Positions 34,362 through 42,533 of a stretch of 64,000 nucleotides of DNA are shown here, piece after piece. Source of the DNA: JBDXHU01 sp039989475 (GTDB lineage: Bacteria; Pseudomonadota; Gammaproteobacteria; Pseudomonadales; Halieaceae); NCBI GenBank assembly GCA_039989475.1, contig JBDXHU010000011.1:62001-126000 (forward strand). The letters are read 5' to 3'. The notes below the pieces were generated by a model. The model was not told the origin of the DNA. It worked only from the letters and a program-made list of their open reading frames with translations, and ran no database searches. Both the position numbers and the translations under genes were made by a program. Numbering within the stretch: position 1 is the first letter of the stretch; every line of letters starts with the position of its first letter.

Positions 34362-35798
34362 ATGCTTACAGAACTGGCAGGAATTAGCCTGCTATTGGCT
34401 GTGATCGCGATAATCGTGCGTATATTGCTGCGCAGCCACCGAACACCGAGTTCCCGTGTCGCGTGGATTACTATTGTTATCGCCCTGCCCCTGCTGGGAA
34501 TTGCCGCCTACCTGTTGCTGGGTGAAGTCAACCTGGGGCGCCGACGCATTGAGCAATTGCAAAAGAACAAGCAGATCTTGCCCCCACCCTCTACGGTTAG
34601 CGCGCCTTATAGCGAGACCAGCGCGTCCGCAGAACAGGACCGCTTCGCACAACTGTTCAAATTGGGGCAGTCGATCAGCGGCTTCCAGGCTGAAGATGGC
34701 AACCGTGCACAGCTGATGACGGATTCAAATAGCGCCATTGATGCGATGGTAGCGGATATCGACAAGGCCAGGGAAAGCGTACACCTGTCATTCTACATCT
34801 GGCTATCCGACCGCAACGGCAGCAAGGTCATTGACGCGGTTAAGCGCGCTGCCAGCCGCGGCGTCAGCTGCCGCGCTCTCGCCGACGGTCTAGGTTCGCG
34901 CAGCCTGATCAAGTCGAAGCACTGGAAGGATATGCAGAAAAGCGGCGCTCAGGTGGCGGTCGCCCTGCCCGTCAGCAACCCCTTGCTCAGCCCCCTGCTG
35001 GGACGCATCGACCTGCGCAATCATCGCAAGATTGCGGTCATCGACAATGCTATTAGCTACTGCGGTAGCCAGAACTGTGCCGATCCCGAGTTCCTGCCCA
35101 AGGCCCGGTATGCGCCCTGGGTGGATATCCTGCTGCGCTTTACTGGTCCGGTGGTTACGCAAAACCAGTATCTGTTTGTGACGGACTGGATGCTGGCGAC
35201 AGAAGAGAATCTCAGCCACATGCTGCTGCCCGCCAACGACAAGGTGGCCGGCTTTACTGCACAGGTTGTGGGCACCGGCCCCAACTACCGGTTTTCGGCC
35301 ATGCCAGAACTGCTGGTCGGCCTGCTCACCACCGCGCGCCAGCAGCTGACGATTTCTACACCCTACTATGTGCCCAACGAATCCATGCAGGATGCGTTGT
35401 GCGCAACGGCCTATCGCGGTGTCAACACCACACTCATACTGCCGGCCAGGAACGACTCCCGGTTTGTCGCGGCTGCCAGCAAGAGCTGTTACGCCGACCT
35501 GCTGACCGCAGGCGTGCGAATCATGGAGTTCGAGGGTGGATTACTGCATGCAAAAACGCTGACTATGGACGGCCAGATTACCCTGGTTGGCTCGACCAAC
35601 CTGGACCGCCGCAGCTTTGAGATAAATTTCGAAAACAACATCCTGCTACGTGACAGCGCTATCACCGCGGCCGTGCTGCAGCGTCAGGAGGAGTACATTA
35701 CCGCTTCCAGGGAGGTCACACTGGCACAGCTGGAAAGCTGGTCACTGGGCAGCCGCTTGCTGAACAACAGCCTGGCAATGCTGGCGCCGGTTTTGTAG
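34362..35798 (+). CDS. cls: Cardiolipin synthase (phospholipase D family)
   Basis: 478 residues from ATG 34362, six bases after GGGAG. The longer open frame to 34233 begins without a ribosome-binding site. Two N-terminal membrane helices (ELAGISLLLAVIAIIVRILL and VAWITIVIALPLLGIAAYLLLG) match ClsA. Two HKD motifs are present: HRKIAVID starting at His221 and HAKTLTMD starting at His396, each followed by GSxN. It joins two phosphatidylglycerols into cardiolipin in the inner membrane. It faces the giant GH16 gene convergently across a 59-base gap with a strong hairpin. Confidence 0.93.
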   Translation: MLTELAGISLLLAVIAIIVRILLRSHRTPSSRVAWITIVIALPLLGIAAYLLLGEVNLGRRRIEQLQKNKQILPPPSTVSAPYSETSASAEQDRFAQLFKLGQSISGFQAEDGNRAQLMTDSNSAIDAMVADIDKARESVHLSFYIWLSDRNGSKVIDAVKRAASRGVSCRALADGLGSRSLIKSKHWKDMQKSGAQVAVALPVSNPLLSPLLGRIDLRNHRKIAVIDNAISYCGSQNCADPEFLPKARYAPWVDILLRFTGPVVTQNQYLFVTDWMLATEENLSHMLLPANDKVAGFTAQVVGTGPNYRFSAMPELLVGLLTTARQQLTISTPYYVPNESMQDALCATAYRGVNTTLILPARNDSRFVAAASKSCYADLLTAGVRIMEFEGGLLHAKTLTMDGQITLVGSTNLDRRSFEINFENNILLRDSAITAAVLQRQEEYITASREVTLAQLESWSLGSRLLNNSLAMLAPVL

Positions 35799-35817
35799 TA
35801 GCCGGCTGGGGAAAAAG

Positions 35818-35853
35818 TTACTCTGACCCCATTATTTAATGGGGTCAGAGTAA
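35818..35853. repeat. Inverted pair of the TTACTCTGACCCC repeat, forming a 17-bp perfect hairpin
   Basis: TTACTCTGACCCCATTA (35818-35834) is followed after TT by its exact complement (35837-35853). The stem is 17 base pairs with a 2-base spacer, centred in the 59-base gap between the convergent cls and GH16 genes. It can act as a terminator in both directions (A-rich before, TAAGATTT after). It shares its core with the repeats at 28436 and 42254. Confidence 0.85.
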
Positions 35854-35857
35854 GATT

Positions 35858-38800
35858 TCAGGGTTCGTACTCAAAGGCACCCGCATCACAGCCAGCACCC
35901 TGCGGTCGCGGCTCGCCGCGCTGGTCAGTTGCAGGGCAGTCAGCATTATTGGCAGCATCGATCGCGGGGCTGCCCGGTAGCAGGGCATGCGTCAGTGTCG
36001 GACCGCCGTTGTCTACCAGGGGACCCAGTAGCGGATCAACGCCGACCAGGTCTGATGCAACCGGGCTACATGAAGTGTCAGAGAAAACATTGTTGCCACC
36101 CGACGTCAATACAGCCGCCGCGCCGCCCTCGACCTGACAGCCATAGCTGCCATTGCTTGTCAGCACACTGTTGGTCACTGTCACAGAAACCGGGGCCCCG
36201 AAGCTTGCAACCATCAATCCGCCCGCCGTTCCACCGGGTGCGACATTACCCGTGATGGTGCTGTTGGTAATTACCGCAGTACCGTCAGTGATGAAGGCTG
36301 CCCCACCATGCCAGGCAGTAGAGACATTACCGGAGATGGTGCTGTTGTTTACCGTGAGCGTACCCAGGGTACGCAATCCTCCTGCCACGTCGCCACCGAC
36401 ATTGCCACTGATAGTGCTGCGCTCAATGTTGATGGTGCTGTTGAAGAAGCCATAGATACCGCCACCTGGCTGGACGAGGGTACTGTTGTTCGCCACGGTG
36501 CTGTCTGTCAGGTTAAGCGTGGCGCCATCGCCATTAAAAATGCCACCGCCGCCCAGGTCGAAACTGGTACCGAAACTGGTCTCGGTATTATCCCTGACCA
36601 CTACCCTATCCAGGTTCAAGGTGCCGGAGTTGAGAATGCCACCGCCCCGGGGAGCACCGACGCCATCTGCAATCACCAGGTCGTTCATGCTTGCTTCAAC
36701 ACCGGCAGCCACACTGAACACCCGCGTGCTGCTACCACCACTTACGATCAGTCCCGGCGTGGCCGAGGCATCAATGATGACGTCCCGGTCGACCAGCAAC
36801 TCCCCGGAGGTCAGTGTGATGACACCCCCGGCGAGGCCTCGATCAAACTCGATGGTCCCGCCGCTGCCAATACTCGACAAGGCCTGGCGCAATGAACCAT
36901 CGCCGCTGTCATTGAGATTACTGACCGTGGTCAGTAATACCGGCGGTGGCAATTCCACGCGAACCTGGTCGAGCAGCAGTGTACCGCCCTGCGGTATGGC
37001 GAATTCGTAGCCCCAGACCTGGTCCAGACCCAAACCGTCATCCGGCGCACCAGAGGGCTGCTCCTCGCTGCGGACAAAGTCGGCGAAGGGGAGCGCAAGC
37101 TGGCGCCAGCCCGGCACATCATCGACAAAGCTTGTCTCGAAGCGCTCGGCCGAATCGGGGCCCTGGTAGACACGAATATAGTCAACCGCCATAGATTGGG
37201 GGAAGGTCAGGTCTTCAGATACAGGCCCGCCAAAGTTGCCGCCGATCGCCATATTGAGTAACAGGAATACGGGGTCGTTGAACACCCACTGGTTGGGTGC
37301 CACATCCGATGGCGTGGCCGTGTGATACAGAATACCGTCAACGTACCAGGTGATGAGGTTCGGCTCCCACTCCACGGTGAAGGTGTGGTAGTTGTTGGAA
37401 ACAGGCTCACCGAAGTCATAGACATTGCCGTAGCTATTGCCGCCCGAGTAGCCGGGACCGTGGATGGTCCCAAAGATCTCGTTGGACAGGCGTGACACGT
37501 ATTCCATGAAGTCTATCTCACCGGTCTGGGGCCAGCCTACCAGGCCGATATCGGTACCCAGGCTCCAGAAGGCGGGCCACAGGCCGTCTGCCCCATCGGG
37601 CACCAGGATGCGCGATTCAATGCGGCCGTAGGCAAACTCGACCTTGCGCTGGGAAACCAGGCGAGCCGAGGTGTAGTCACAGGGTCCGTAGTAACAATCG
37701 ACTGAGCCATCGGACTCCCGCACCGTCAGTAACAGGTTACCCTGGCCGTCCGAAGCGGCATTGGCGGGATCATCGGTGTAGTACTGAAGCTCCTCATTGC
37801 CCCAGCCGGGGATACCATTGATGGTGCCGTCACCGATTTCGAAGGACCAGTTTTCCGGGTTGGGCTGGGTGCCCGCCGGCTCATTGAACTCCTCGGCCCA
37901 GACCAGCGACCAACCGGAGGGGCCGGGATCGGGAGCACGGTTGTCCTTGATCTGGACAGTCACCGGCGCACCATTACCTTCCCCATAGAACCAGAAGCTG
38001 AGCGCTTCACCCTGCGACCAATCAGTTCCGGCGGCGAAGTCCACACCGAAGCTGGCATCTGAACCACCCGCGGTAATGGACTGCCCACCGAAGGTCAGTC
38101 CATTGAATGGCACCACATCAGAATCGCAGTCTACGCCCGTTTCCGATGCGCGGAAGTGGAAGACCAGGTCCAGGTCACCATCTTTGTCCACATCTTTTTC
38201 GTGGCGCTTGGCAAGGCCAGTCTTCTTGTCGATATGGGTCTCGCTGGCATCGCCATAGGTGACCGTGGTGTGATCTACCGAGAGGGCATCGAAGCTATCC
38301 GTGGTAAGCAGGCTAATCGGAATTACGCCCTTATTACTCTTTTTACTCTTGCCGCTCTTCTTACTCTTGTCGCTTTTCTTGTTCTTTTTACTCTTGTCAC
38401 TCTTGTCACTCTTGTCGCTCTTGTCACTCTTGTCACTTTTACCGCTCTTCTCGCTCTTGCCGCTCTTCTTGTTTTGGCAGGATTTGCCGCCGACGACCAC
38501 CTCTACCGCCAACGGGCCCTCAACCAGCAGAACACCCTCGATGGCACCCTGTCCGGGGACTGCCATCGGGTCTCCAGCCAGCAGATCCCAGTTCAGCAGG
38601 GTGACATTGGAACTGGCATCCCAGAGGTAGGGGAACTGCTCGAAATCGTCCAGCAAACCGGGATCGTACTCATCGTTGTCAACCACAAAGGCTGAAACAA
38701 CCGTTTGGGCTACGGTCACCACGTCCACCGGATTCGAAAGCGTGGCCAGTACGCTGCGACCACCTTGCCATTTGTTGTCATCGATGGTCTGCAAGTCAAA

Positions 38801-40867
38801 GCTGAGCTCGCTGGCTCCGCCATTGACGAAGGTCAGCGTGCCGGAGGCCCCGATATAGTCGCGACCCTCCTGTGCCGTGCCGTCACTGGTCGCATAGTCG
38901 ACGGATACCTGGGCGGGATCGTCGGAATTCATGGGCCGGTTCAGCTTGACCCCGATAACGCCGGTCGTGCCCTCCTCGAAGCCGAAGCCGTTGCTGGAGA
39001 AGCTCAGGGTCAGTTCGGGAATCTCGGCAACGCCATAGAGCGCCGCATCATCGATGTAATAGGTGACTTCTCCCGGGGTATTCAGTGTGCCCACAGCCCA
39101 GCCGTGTACCTCGGTCAGGGTGAAGCCATCATTGGGCGCAGCGTTGCCAATCTCCTTGCGGACAAAGTCAGCAAAGGGGAATTCAAGCAATTGCCAGCCG
39201 CTAAAGTCGTCAATAAAGCTAACCGTAAAGCGCTCCGCATCATCCGAACTTGAACCGGGATTGCGGTTGTCGAGTACATCCACAAAGAGCGTGGTACCCG
39301 TGTTCTGCCCGTAAATCCAGAACTGCAGGCCCAGGAAGCCGCTCCAGTCCTGTGACGTCCAGGTGTCCACTGCTGCGTTTTCGAAACCATGGATGAAGCC
39401 CGCGAATACAGCCACATCACCGGTCATGGCCAAGACATTATTGCCAGCACCTGACCCGGGCACCGCTGCCGGCGGTGTATTTGTGGTGGCAATTGCAATC
39501 GGGCTGCCATCGCTGAAGGTGTAGAAACCGATATTCACCCCGTTGGCATCTGTGCCGCTGGGCAAACCATTTTCGAAGTCATCGACAATCTGTGTATCGC
39601 CGGCCGGCGGAAGCTCCGAGAACGCCCAGTAGTCCGTGCGAAAACTGGCATCTGATCCACTGCCAATAACAGCTACAACGATATTGATGAGCTCTCCATT
39701 GCCGCCATTAGCTACAGCGACCGCATCCAGGACACCGTTGCCGCCCGTGAAAAAGGAGTTATCGTCAAAGAAATCGGCCAGGGGAATCGTGACCAGCTGC
39801 CAACCGCCGCCGCTGATGGCACAGGGCCCGGTGAGGGAGATTTCGCAGTTGTACTGGAATTCATCATCATCGGGGTTAGCGATGGCACCGTCGCCGTTAT
39901 CGTCTTCTTGCAGGTTAATTTCCAGCGTGTACTCCTGGCCAGCGTCCGGATTGATCCAGAAGCTGAAGGTATCGGTTCCGCTCAAATCAACTGGATTGGT
40001 ACGGCCAAAGCCGCCGAAGAACCCGGCTACCCCGCCCGAGCCCCAGCCCGTTTCAAGTGAGAAAGCCCCGCCGTTGCTGGGCGGAAGATCGCTTGAATTT
40101 GGTCCAAGACCGCCACCGCCAACGCTGCCATTGAAGGCAAACCAGCCATTACCCAGGGGATTACCGTGCTCCATGTCGTCAAACAAGGTGAAGGAACTTT
40201 CAATCGGGCCACCGGAGGTGAAGGAGAACTGGTCAAAATCCAATTCAACCACCGAGGGGTTAGCGCCCTCGACGCCAGCCACAACAATAACCACTTCATC
40301 GAGATTGCCATTAAAAGTGCCGTCACCACCCGTGAACTGATCGGCAAAGCTGCTCAGCGGTGCACTGACCAGCACCCACTGATCGTTGAACATCGCGCTG
40401 GTAAAGGTGGTATCGAGCCTGAAGGAATCTTCACTGCCATCGGTCCAGCCATCGCCATCGAGGTCTTCGCGCAAGGTTATTTCCAGTGTGTACTGGTCAG
40501 CGCTCGCATCGCTCTGGTTGAAAACCCAGACATTGAACCAGGGGTCTGCCGGCGGAGCGACCTGGGCCCCATTATCAAGATTTCTAAAACCGCCACCGTA
40601 GAAACCGCTGTCAGTTCCTGCTCCTCCCCAGCCGGTACTCAAGTAGTGGCTACCTTCCTTCGGTCTGTCGGACGCCGGGCCACCGCCACCACCGGCGTTA
40701 TTACCCCCAAAGAAAATCCAGTCTGAGGTATCGCCGTCATTGAAGTCATCGATAACTGTGGCAGGTAGCGTTGTGACTGCCATGGCAGTAGACGAAACCA
40801 GAGTTGCCAACAGCAGGCTGATGACGGAAACACCACGAAGGAAGGAAACACGCTTGATCGTTTTCAT
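35858..40867 (-). CDS. Giant secreted GH16 beta-glucanase with CBM11-like, Calx-beta and beta-helix domains
   Basis: 1669 residues. Signal peptide to ~30 (SSTAMA). Three galactose-binding/CBM11-like modules occupy ~35-212, ~227-420 and ~428-612. A Calx-beta domain lies at ~613-730. A fourth CBM11-like module is split by two insertions: a Lys/Ser/Asp-rich run (~798-846) with a GVIPISLLTT...DVDKDGDLDLVFHF domain, and the whole GH16 catalytic domain (~985-1237). The catalytic residues are Glu1117, Asp1119 and Glu1122 in GEIDFMEY. The C-terminus (~1310-1669) is a right-handed beta-helix ending in DQRGEPRPQGAGCDAGAFEYEP, the choice-of-anchor Q pattern, so surface attachment is likely. GH16 enzymes of this type cut beta-1,3-glucans such as laminarin. 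AAAGG precedes the ATG. Confidence 0.92.
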   Translation of the reverse strand: MKTIKRVSFLRGVSVISLLLATLVSSTAMAVTTLPATVIDDFNDGDTSDWIFFGGNNAGGGGGPASDRPKEGSHYLSTGWGGAGTDSGFYGGGFRNLDNGAQVAPPADPWFNVWVFNQSDASADQYTLEITLREDLDGDGWTDGSEDSFRLDTTFTSAMFNDQWVLVSAPLSSFADQFTGGDGTFNGNLDEVVIVVAGVEGANPSVVELDFDQFSFTSGGPIESSFTLFDDMEHGNPLGNGWFAFNGSVGGGGLGPNSSDLPPSNGGAFSLETGWGSGGVAGFFGGFGRTNPVDLSGTDTFSFWINPDAGQEYTLEINLQEDDNGDGAIANPDDDEFQYNCEISLTGPCAISGGGWQLVTIPLADFFDDNSFFTGGNGVLDAVAVANGGNGELINIVVAVIGSGSDASFRTDYWAFSELPPAGDTQIVDDFENGLPSGTDANGVNIGFYTFSDGSPIAIATTNTPPAAVPGSGAGNNVLAMTGDVAVFAGFIHGFENAAVDTWTSQDWSGFLGLQFWIYGQNTGTTLFVDVLDNRNPGSSSDDAERFTVSFIDDFSGWQLLEFPFADFVRKEIGNAAPNDGFTLTEVHGWAVGTLNTPGEVTYYIDDAALYGVAEIPELTLSFSSNGFGFEEGTTGVIGVKLNRPMNSDDPAQVSVDYATSDGTAQEGRDYIGASGTLTFVNGGASELSFDLQTIDDNKWQGGRSVLATLSNPVDVVTVAQTVVSAFVVDNDEYDPGLLDDFEQFPYLWDASSNVTLLNWDLLAGDPMAVPGQGAIEGVLLVEGPLAVEVVVGGKSCQNKKSGKSEKSGKSDKSDKSDKSDKSDKSKKNKKSDKSKKSGKSKKSNKGVIPISLLTTDSFDALSVDHTTVTYGDASETHIDKKTGLAKRHEKDVDKDGDLDLVFHFRASETGVDCDSDVVPFNGLTFGGQSITAGGSDASFGVDFAAGTDWSQGEALSFWFYGEGNGAPVTVQIKDNRAPDPGPSGWSLVWAEEFNEPAGTQPNPENWSFEIGDGTINGIPGWGNEELQYYTDDPANAASDGQGNLLLTVRESDGSVDCYYGPCDYTSARLVSQRKVEFAYGRIESRILVPDGADGLWPAFWSLGTDIGLVGWPQTGEIDFMEYVSRLSNEIFGTIHGPGYSGGNSYGNVYDFGEPVSNNYHTFTVEWEPNLITWYVDGILYHTATPSDVAPNQWVFNDPVFLLLNMAIGGNFGGPVSEDLTFPQSMAVDYIRVYQGPDSAERFETSFVDDVPGWRQLALPFADFVRSEEQPSGAPDDGLGLDQVWGYEFAIPQGGTLLLDQVRVELPPPVLLTTVSNLNDSGDGSLRQALSSIGSGGTIEFDRGLAGGVITLTSGELLVDRDVIIDASATPGLIVSGGSSTRVFSVAAGVEASMNDLVIADGVGAPRGGGILNSGTLNLDRVVVRDNTETSFGTSFDLGGGGIFNGDGATLNLTDSTVANNSTLVQPGGGIYGFFNSTINIERSTISGNVGGDVAGGLRTLGTLTVNNSTISGNVSTAWHGGAAFITDGTAVITNSTITGNVAPGGTAGGLMVASFGAPVSVTVTNSVLTSNGSYGCQVEGGAAAVLTSGGNNVFSDTSCSPVASDLVGVDPLLGPLVDNGGPTLTHALLPGSPAIDAANNADCPATDQRGEPRPQGAGCDAGAFEYEP
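38331..38480 (-). repeat. In-frame coding microsatellite for the Lys/Ser/Asp-rich linker
   Basis: About 150 bases inside the GH16 gene consist of AAG-AGT/AGC-GAC/AAG codons in 9-base periods (KSDKSDKSDKSDK, KKSGKSKKSNK). Coding-strand words such as GACAAGAGT repeat many times. Length can change by slippage in multiples of nine bases without breaking the frame. Confidence 0.8.
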
Positions 40868-41244
40868 TGGACCTTTCCCTTAAGCGCAATGCCACGTAGC
40901 TCAAGACTTGTCGTTTCAACCAACTGCAGGGGGTGTCAGTCGGAAAACGCAAGCTATCTTCGAGAGCTTCTCGTGACCAAAGCACAAATTATTGTTTAAC
41001 GGTCTGGAGCACAGTCTCGTATGTATAGCAGCCGCTGTTAAGGGGACAATCCTTTTGCGCCAAGATGGACCGGCCCTGCGGCAAGACGGCCACAAATAAA
41101 ACATGGGTTTCTAATATTCAAGCAAGGTAACGCTCCTCGATAACGCCATTGCCGGCAAGGCCTAAAGGTATTTCCAGGGAGCTTCCCTAAACACAAGCCG
41201 GGGCTATACTGCACTGGGAAACCAGGGAGCAGGGCGGCCGGCAC
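40868..41244. other. 377-base divergent intergenic region
   Basis: This separates the minus-strand GH16 gene from the plus-strand oxidoreductase and must hold both promoters. I see the GH16 ribosome-binding site and GGGAGCAGGG before the oxidoreductase, and a short TTGCCGGCAA palindrome near 41150. No gene, RNA or clear operator was recognised. Confidence 0.4.
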
Positions 41245-42222
41245 ATGCACAAACTACGTTGGGGAATAATCGGCGCAGGCAGGATTGCCCACTCTTTTGC
41301 CAGGGATATTGCCCGCGTCGAAAACGCCGAACTGGTAGCGGTAGCAGCCCGCGATGAAACGCGTGCCCGTGACTTTGCCGGGCAGTACCAGGCGCGCCGC
41401 AGCCACGGAGCCTACAGTGAGCTCTATGCCAATCCGGAGGTGGACGCCGTCTATGTCGCCACGCCCCACAGCCTGCACCTGCAACACAGCAGCGACGCCC
41501 TGCGCGCCGGCAAAGCGGTACTCTGTGAAAAGCCGCTGGTGACAAGTCCCCGGGAATGTCGAGACCTCATTGAAGTCGCCGCAACCAGCGACGCTTACCT
41601 GATGGAGGGAATGTGGACCTGGTTTTTACCGGCGATACGCCAGGCGCAGGCCTGGTATGAACAGGGACGCATCGGCGACCTGCTGCACGTCAAAGCGGAC
41701 TTTGGCTACCCCATGACTTACAGCGAAGACCTGCGCGAGTATGACGCCAGGGTCGGTGGCAGCGCAGTGCTGGAGATGGGTATCTACCCGCTTGCCATTG
41801 CCCGCCTGTTCATCGGCCGGGGGCCTGACAGCTGGCAGGTGAGCGGGCGCAGAGCTGCCAACGGTGTCGAGGATGACGTGGTTGCCATCGGCGACTACGG
41901 CGACTGCATGGCCACACTGGCTACCGGTTTTCGCTGCAAGTTTCAAAACTGGAGCTACCTGATCGGCACCCGCGGCTACATCGCCATCCCCGACTTCTGG
42001 TGCGCACGCCAGTGTTCCTTGTATGAACTGGACAACTGTGTGGACCACTTCGACGATGGCCGCGACAGCATCGGTTTCGACTACCAAATCGGGGAAGTCA
42101 GTGCCGATATCATGGCCGGGCGCAGGCAATCGCCGGTAATACCACTGGCAACCAGCCTCGCACTGCAGGAAGACATGGCGGCAATCCGGGAGCTGATACC
42201 GGCGGCAGATACCGAGCGCTGA
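41245..42222 (+). CDS. Gfo/Idh/MocA-family NAD(P)-dependent oxidoreductase
   Basis: 325 residues. The Rossmann start is WGIIGAGRIAHSFARDI. The family motif is VLCEKPLVTSP with its lysine, followed by LMEGMWTWFLPAIRQAQ. The pattern resembles the dihydrodiol/D-xylose dehydrogenase branch. These enzymes oxidise or reduce sugars and cyclic diols in the cytoplasm. Its place between the GH16 and phosphorylase-like genes suggests a sugar substrate. The exact sugar cannot be read. Confidence 0.87.
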   Translation: MHKLRWGIIGAGRIAHSFARDIARVENAELVAVAARDETRARDFAGQYQARRSHGAYSELYANPEVDAVYVATPHSLHLQHSSDALRAGKAVLCEKPLVTSPRECRDLIEVAATSDAYLMEGMWTWFLPAIRQAQAWYEQGRIGDLLHVKADFGYPMTYSEDLREYDARVGGSAVLEMGIYPLAIARLFIGRGPDSWQVSGRRAANGVEDDVVAIGDYGDCMATLATGFRCKFQNWSYLIGTRGYIAIPDFWCARQCSLYELDNCVDHFDDGRDSIGFDYQIGEVSADIMAGRRQSPVIPLATSLALQEDMAAIRELIPAADTER

Positions 42223-42227
42223 TACCT

Positions 42228-42373
42228 GGCGCCTGGCCGGGGGCTAAAAAGTTACTCTGACCCCATTAATACTCTGACCCCATTTACTCTGGGCGCCTGG
42301 CCGGGGGCTAAAAAGTTACTCTGACCCCATTAATACTCTGACCCCATTAATAAAAAGTTACTCTGACCCCATT
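42228..42373. repeat. Array of five TTACTCTGACCCC-type repeats, with a 64-bp tandem duplication
   Basis: The core ACTCTGACCCCATT occurs five times: 42254, 42271, 42318, 42335 and 42360. The first 57 bases from 42228 (GGCGCCTGGCCGG onward) are repeated exactly from 42292, a tandem duplication with period 64. The array fills most of the 311-base gap upstream of the gene at 42534. The remainder, 42374-42533, shows no further feature except a GAGGAG and a GGAAGACAAG before the gene. Confidence 0.85.
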
Positions 42374-42533
42374 AAGAGGAGCTTTTGCCCTCTGATCGTG
42401 TCAGAAATCCCTTTCGCCGCACTTCGGTTGTACTTCGCCAGAGCCCGCGTATTCTGGGCTTTAGCGTCGATTTCCCTACAATCACTGGCAGCCCGGGTTT
42501 CATATCTGCCGGAAGACAAGAACAAAGGAAACT

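Noticed and set aside
42228..42373. CRISPR array
   Set aside because: Repeats are 14-24 bases with irregular spacing and identical rather than unique spacers, and no cas genes are present.
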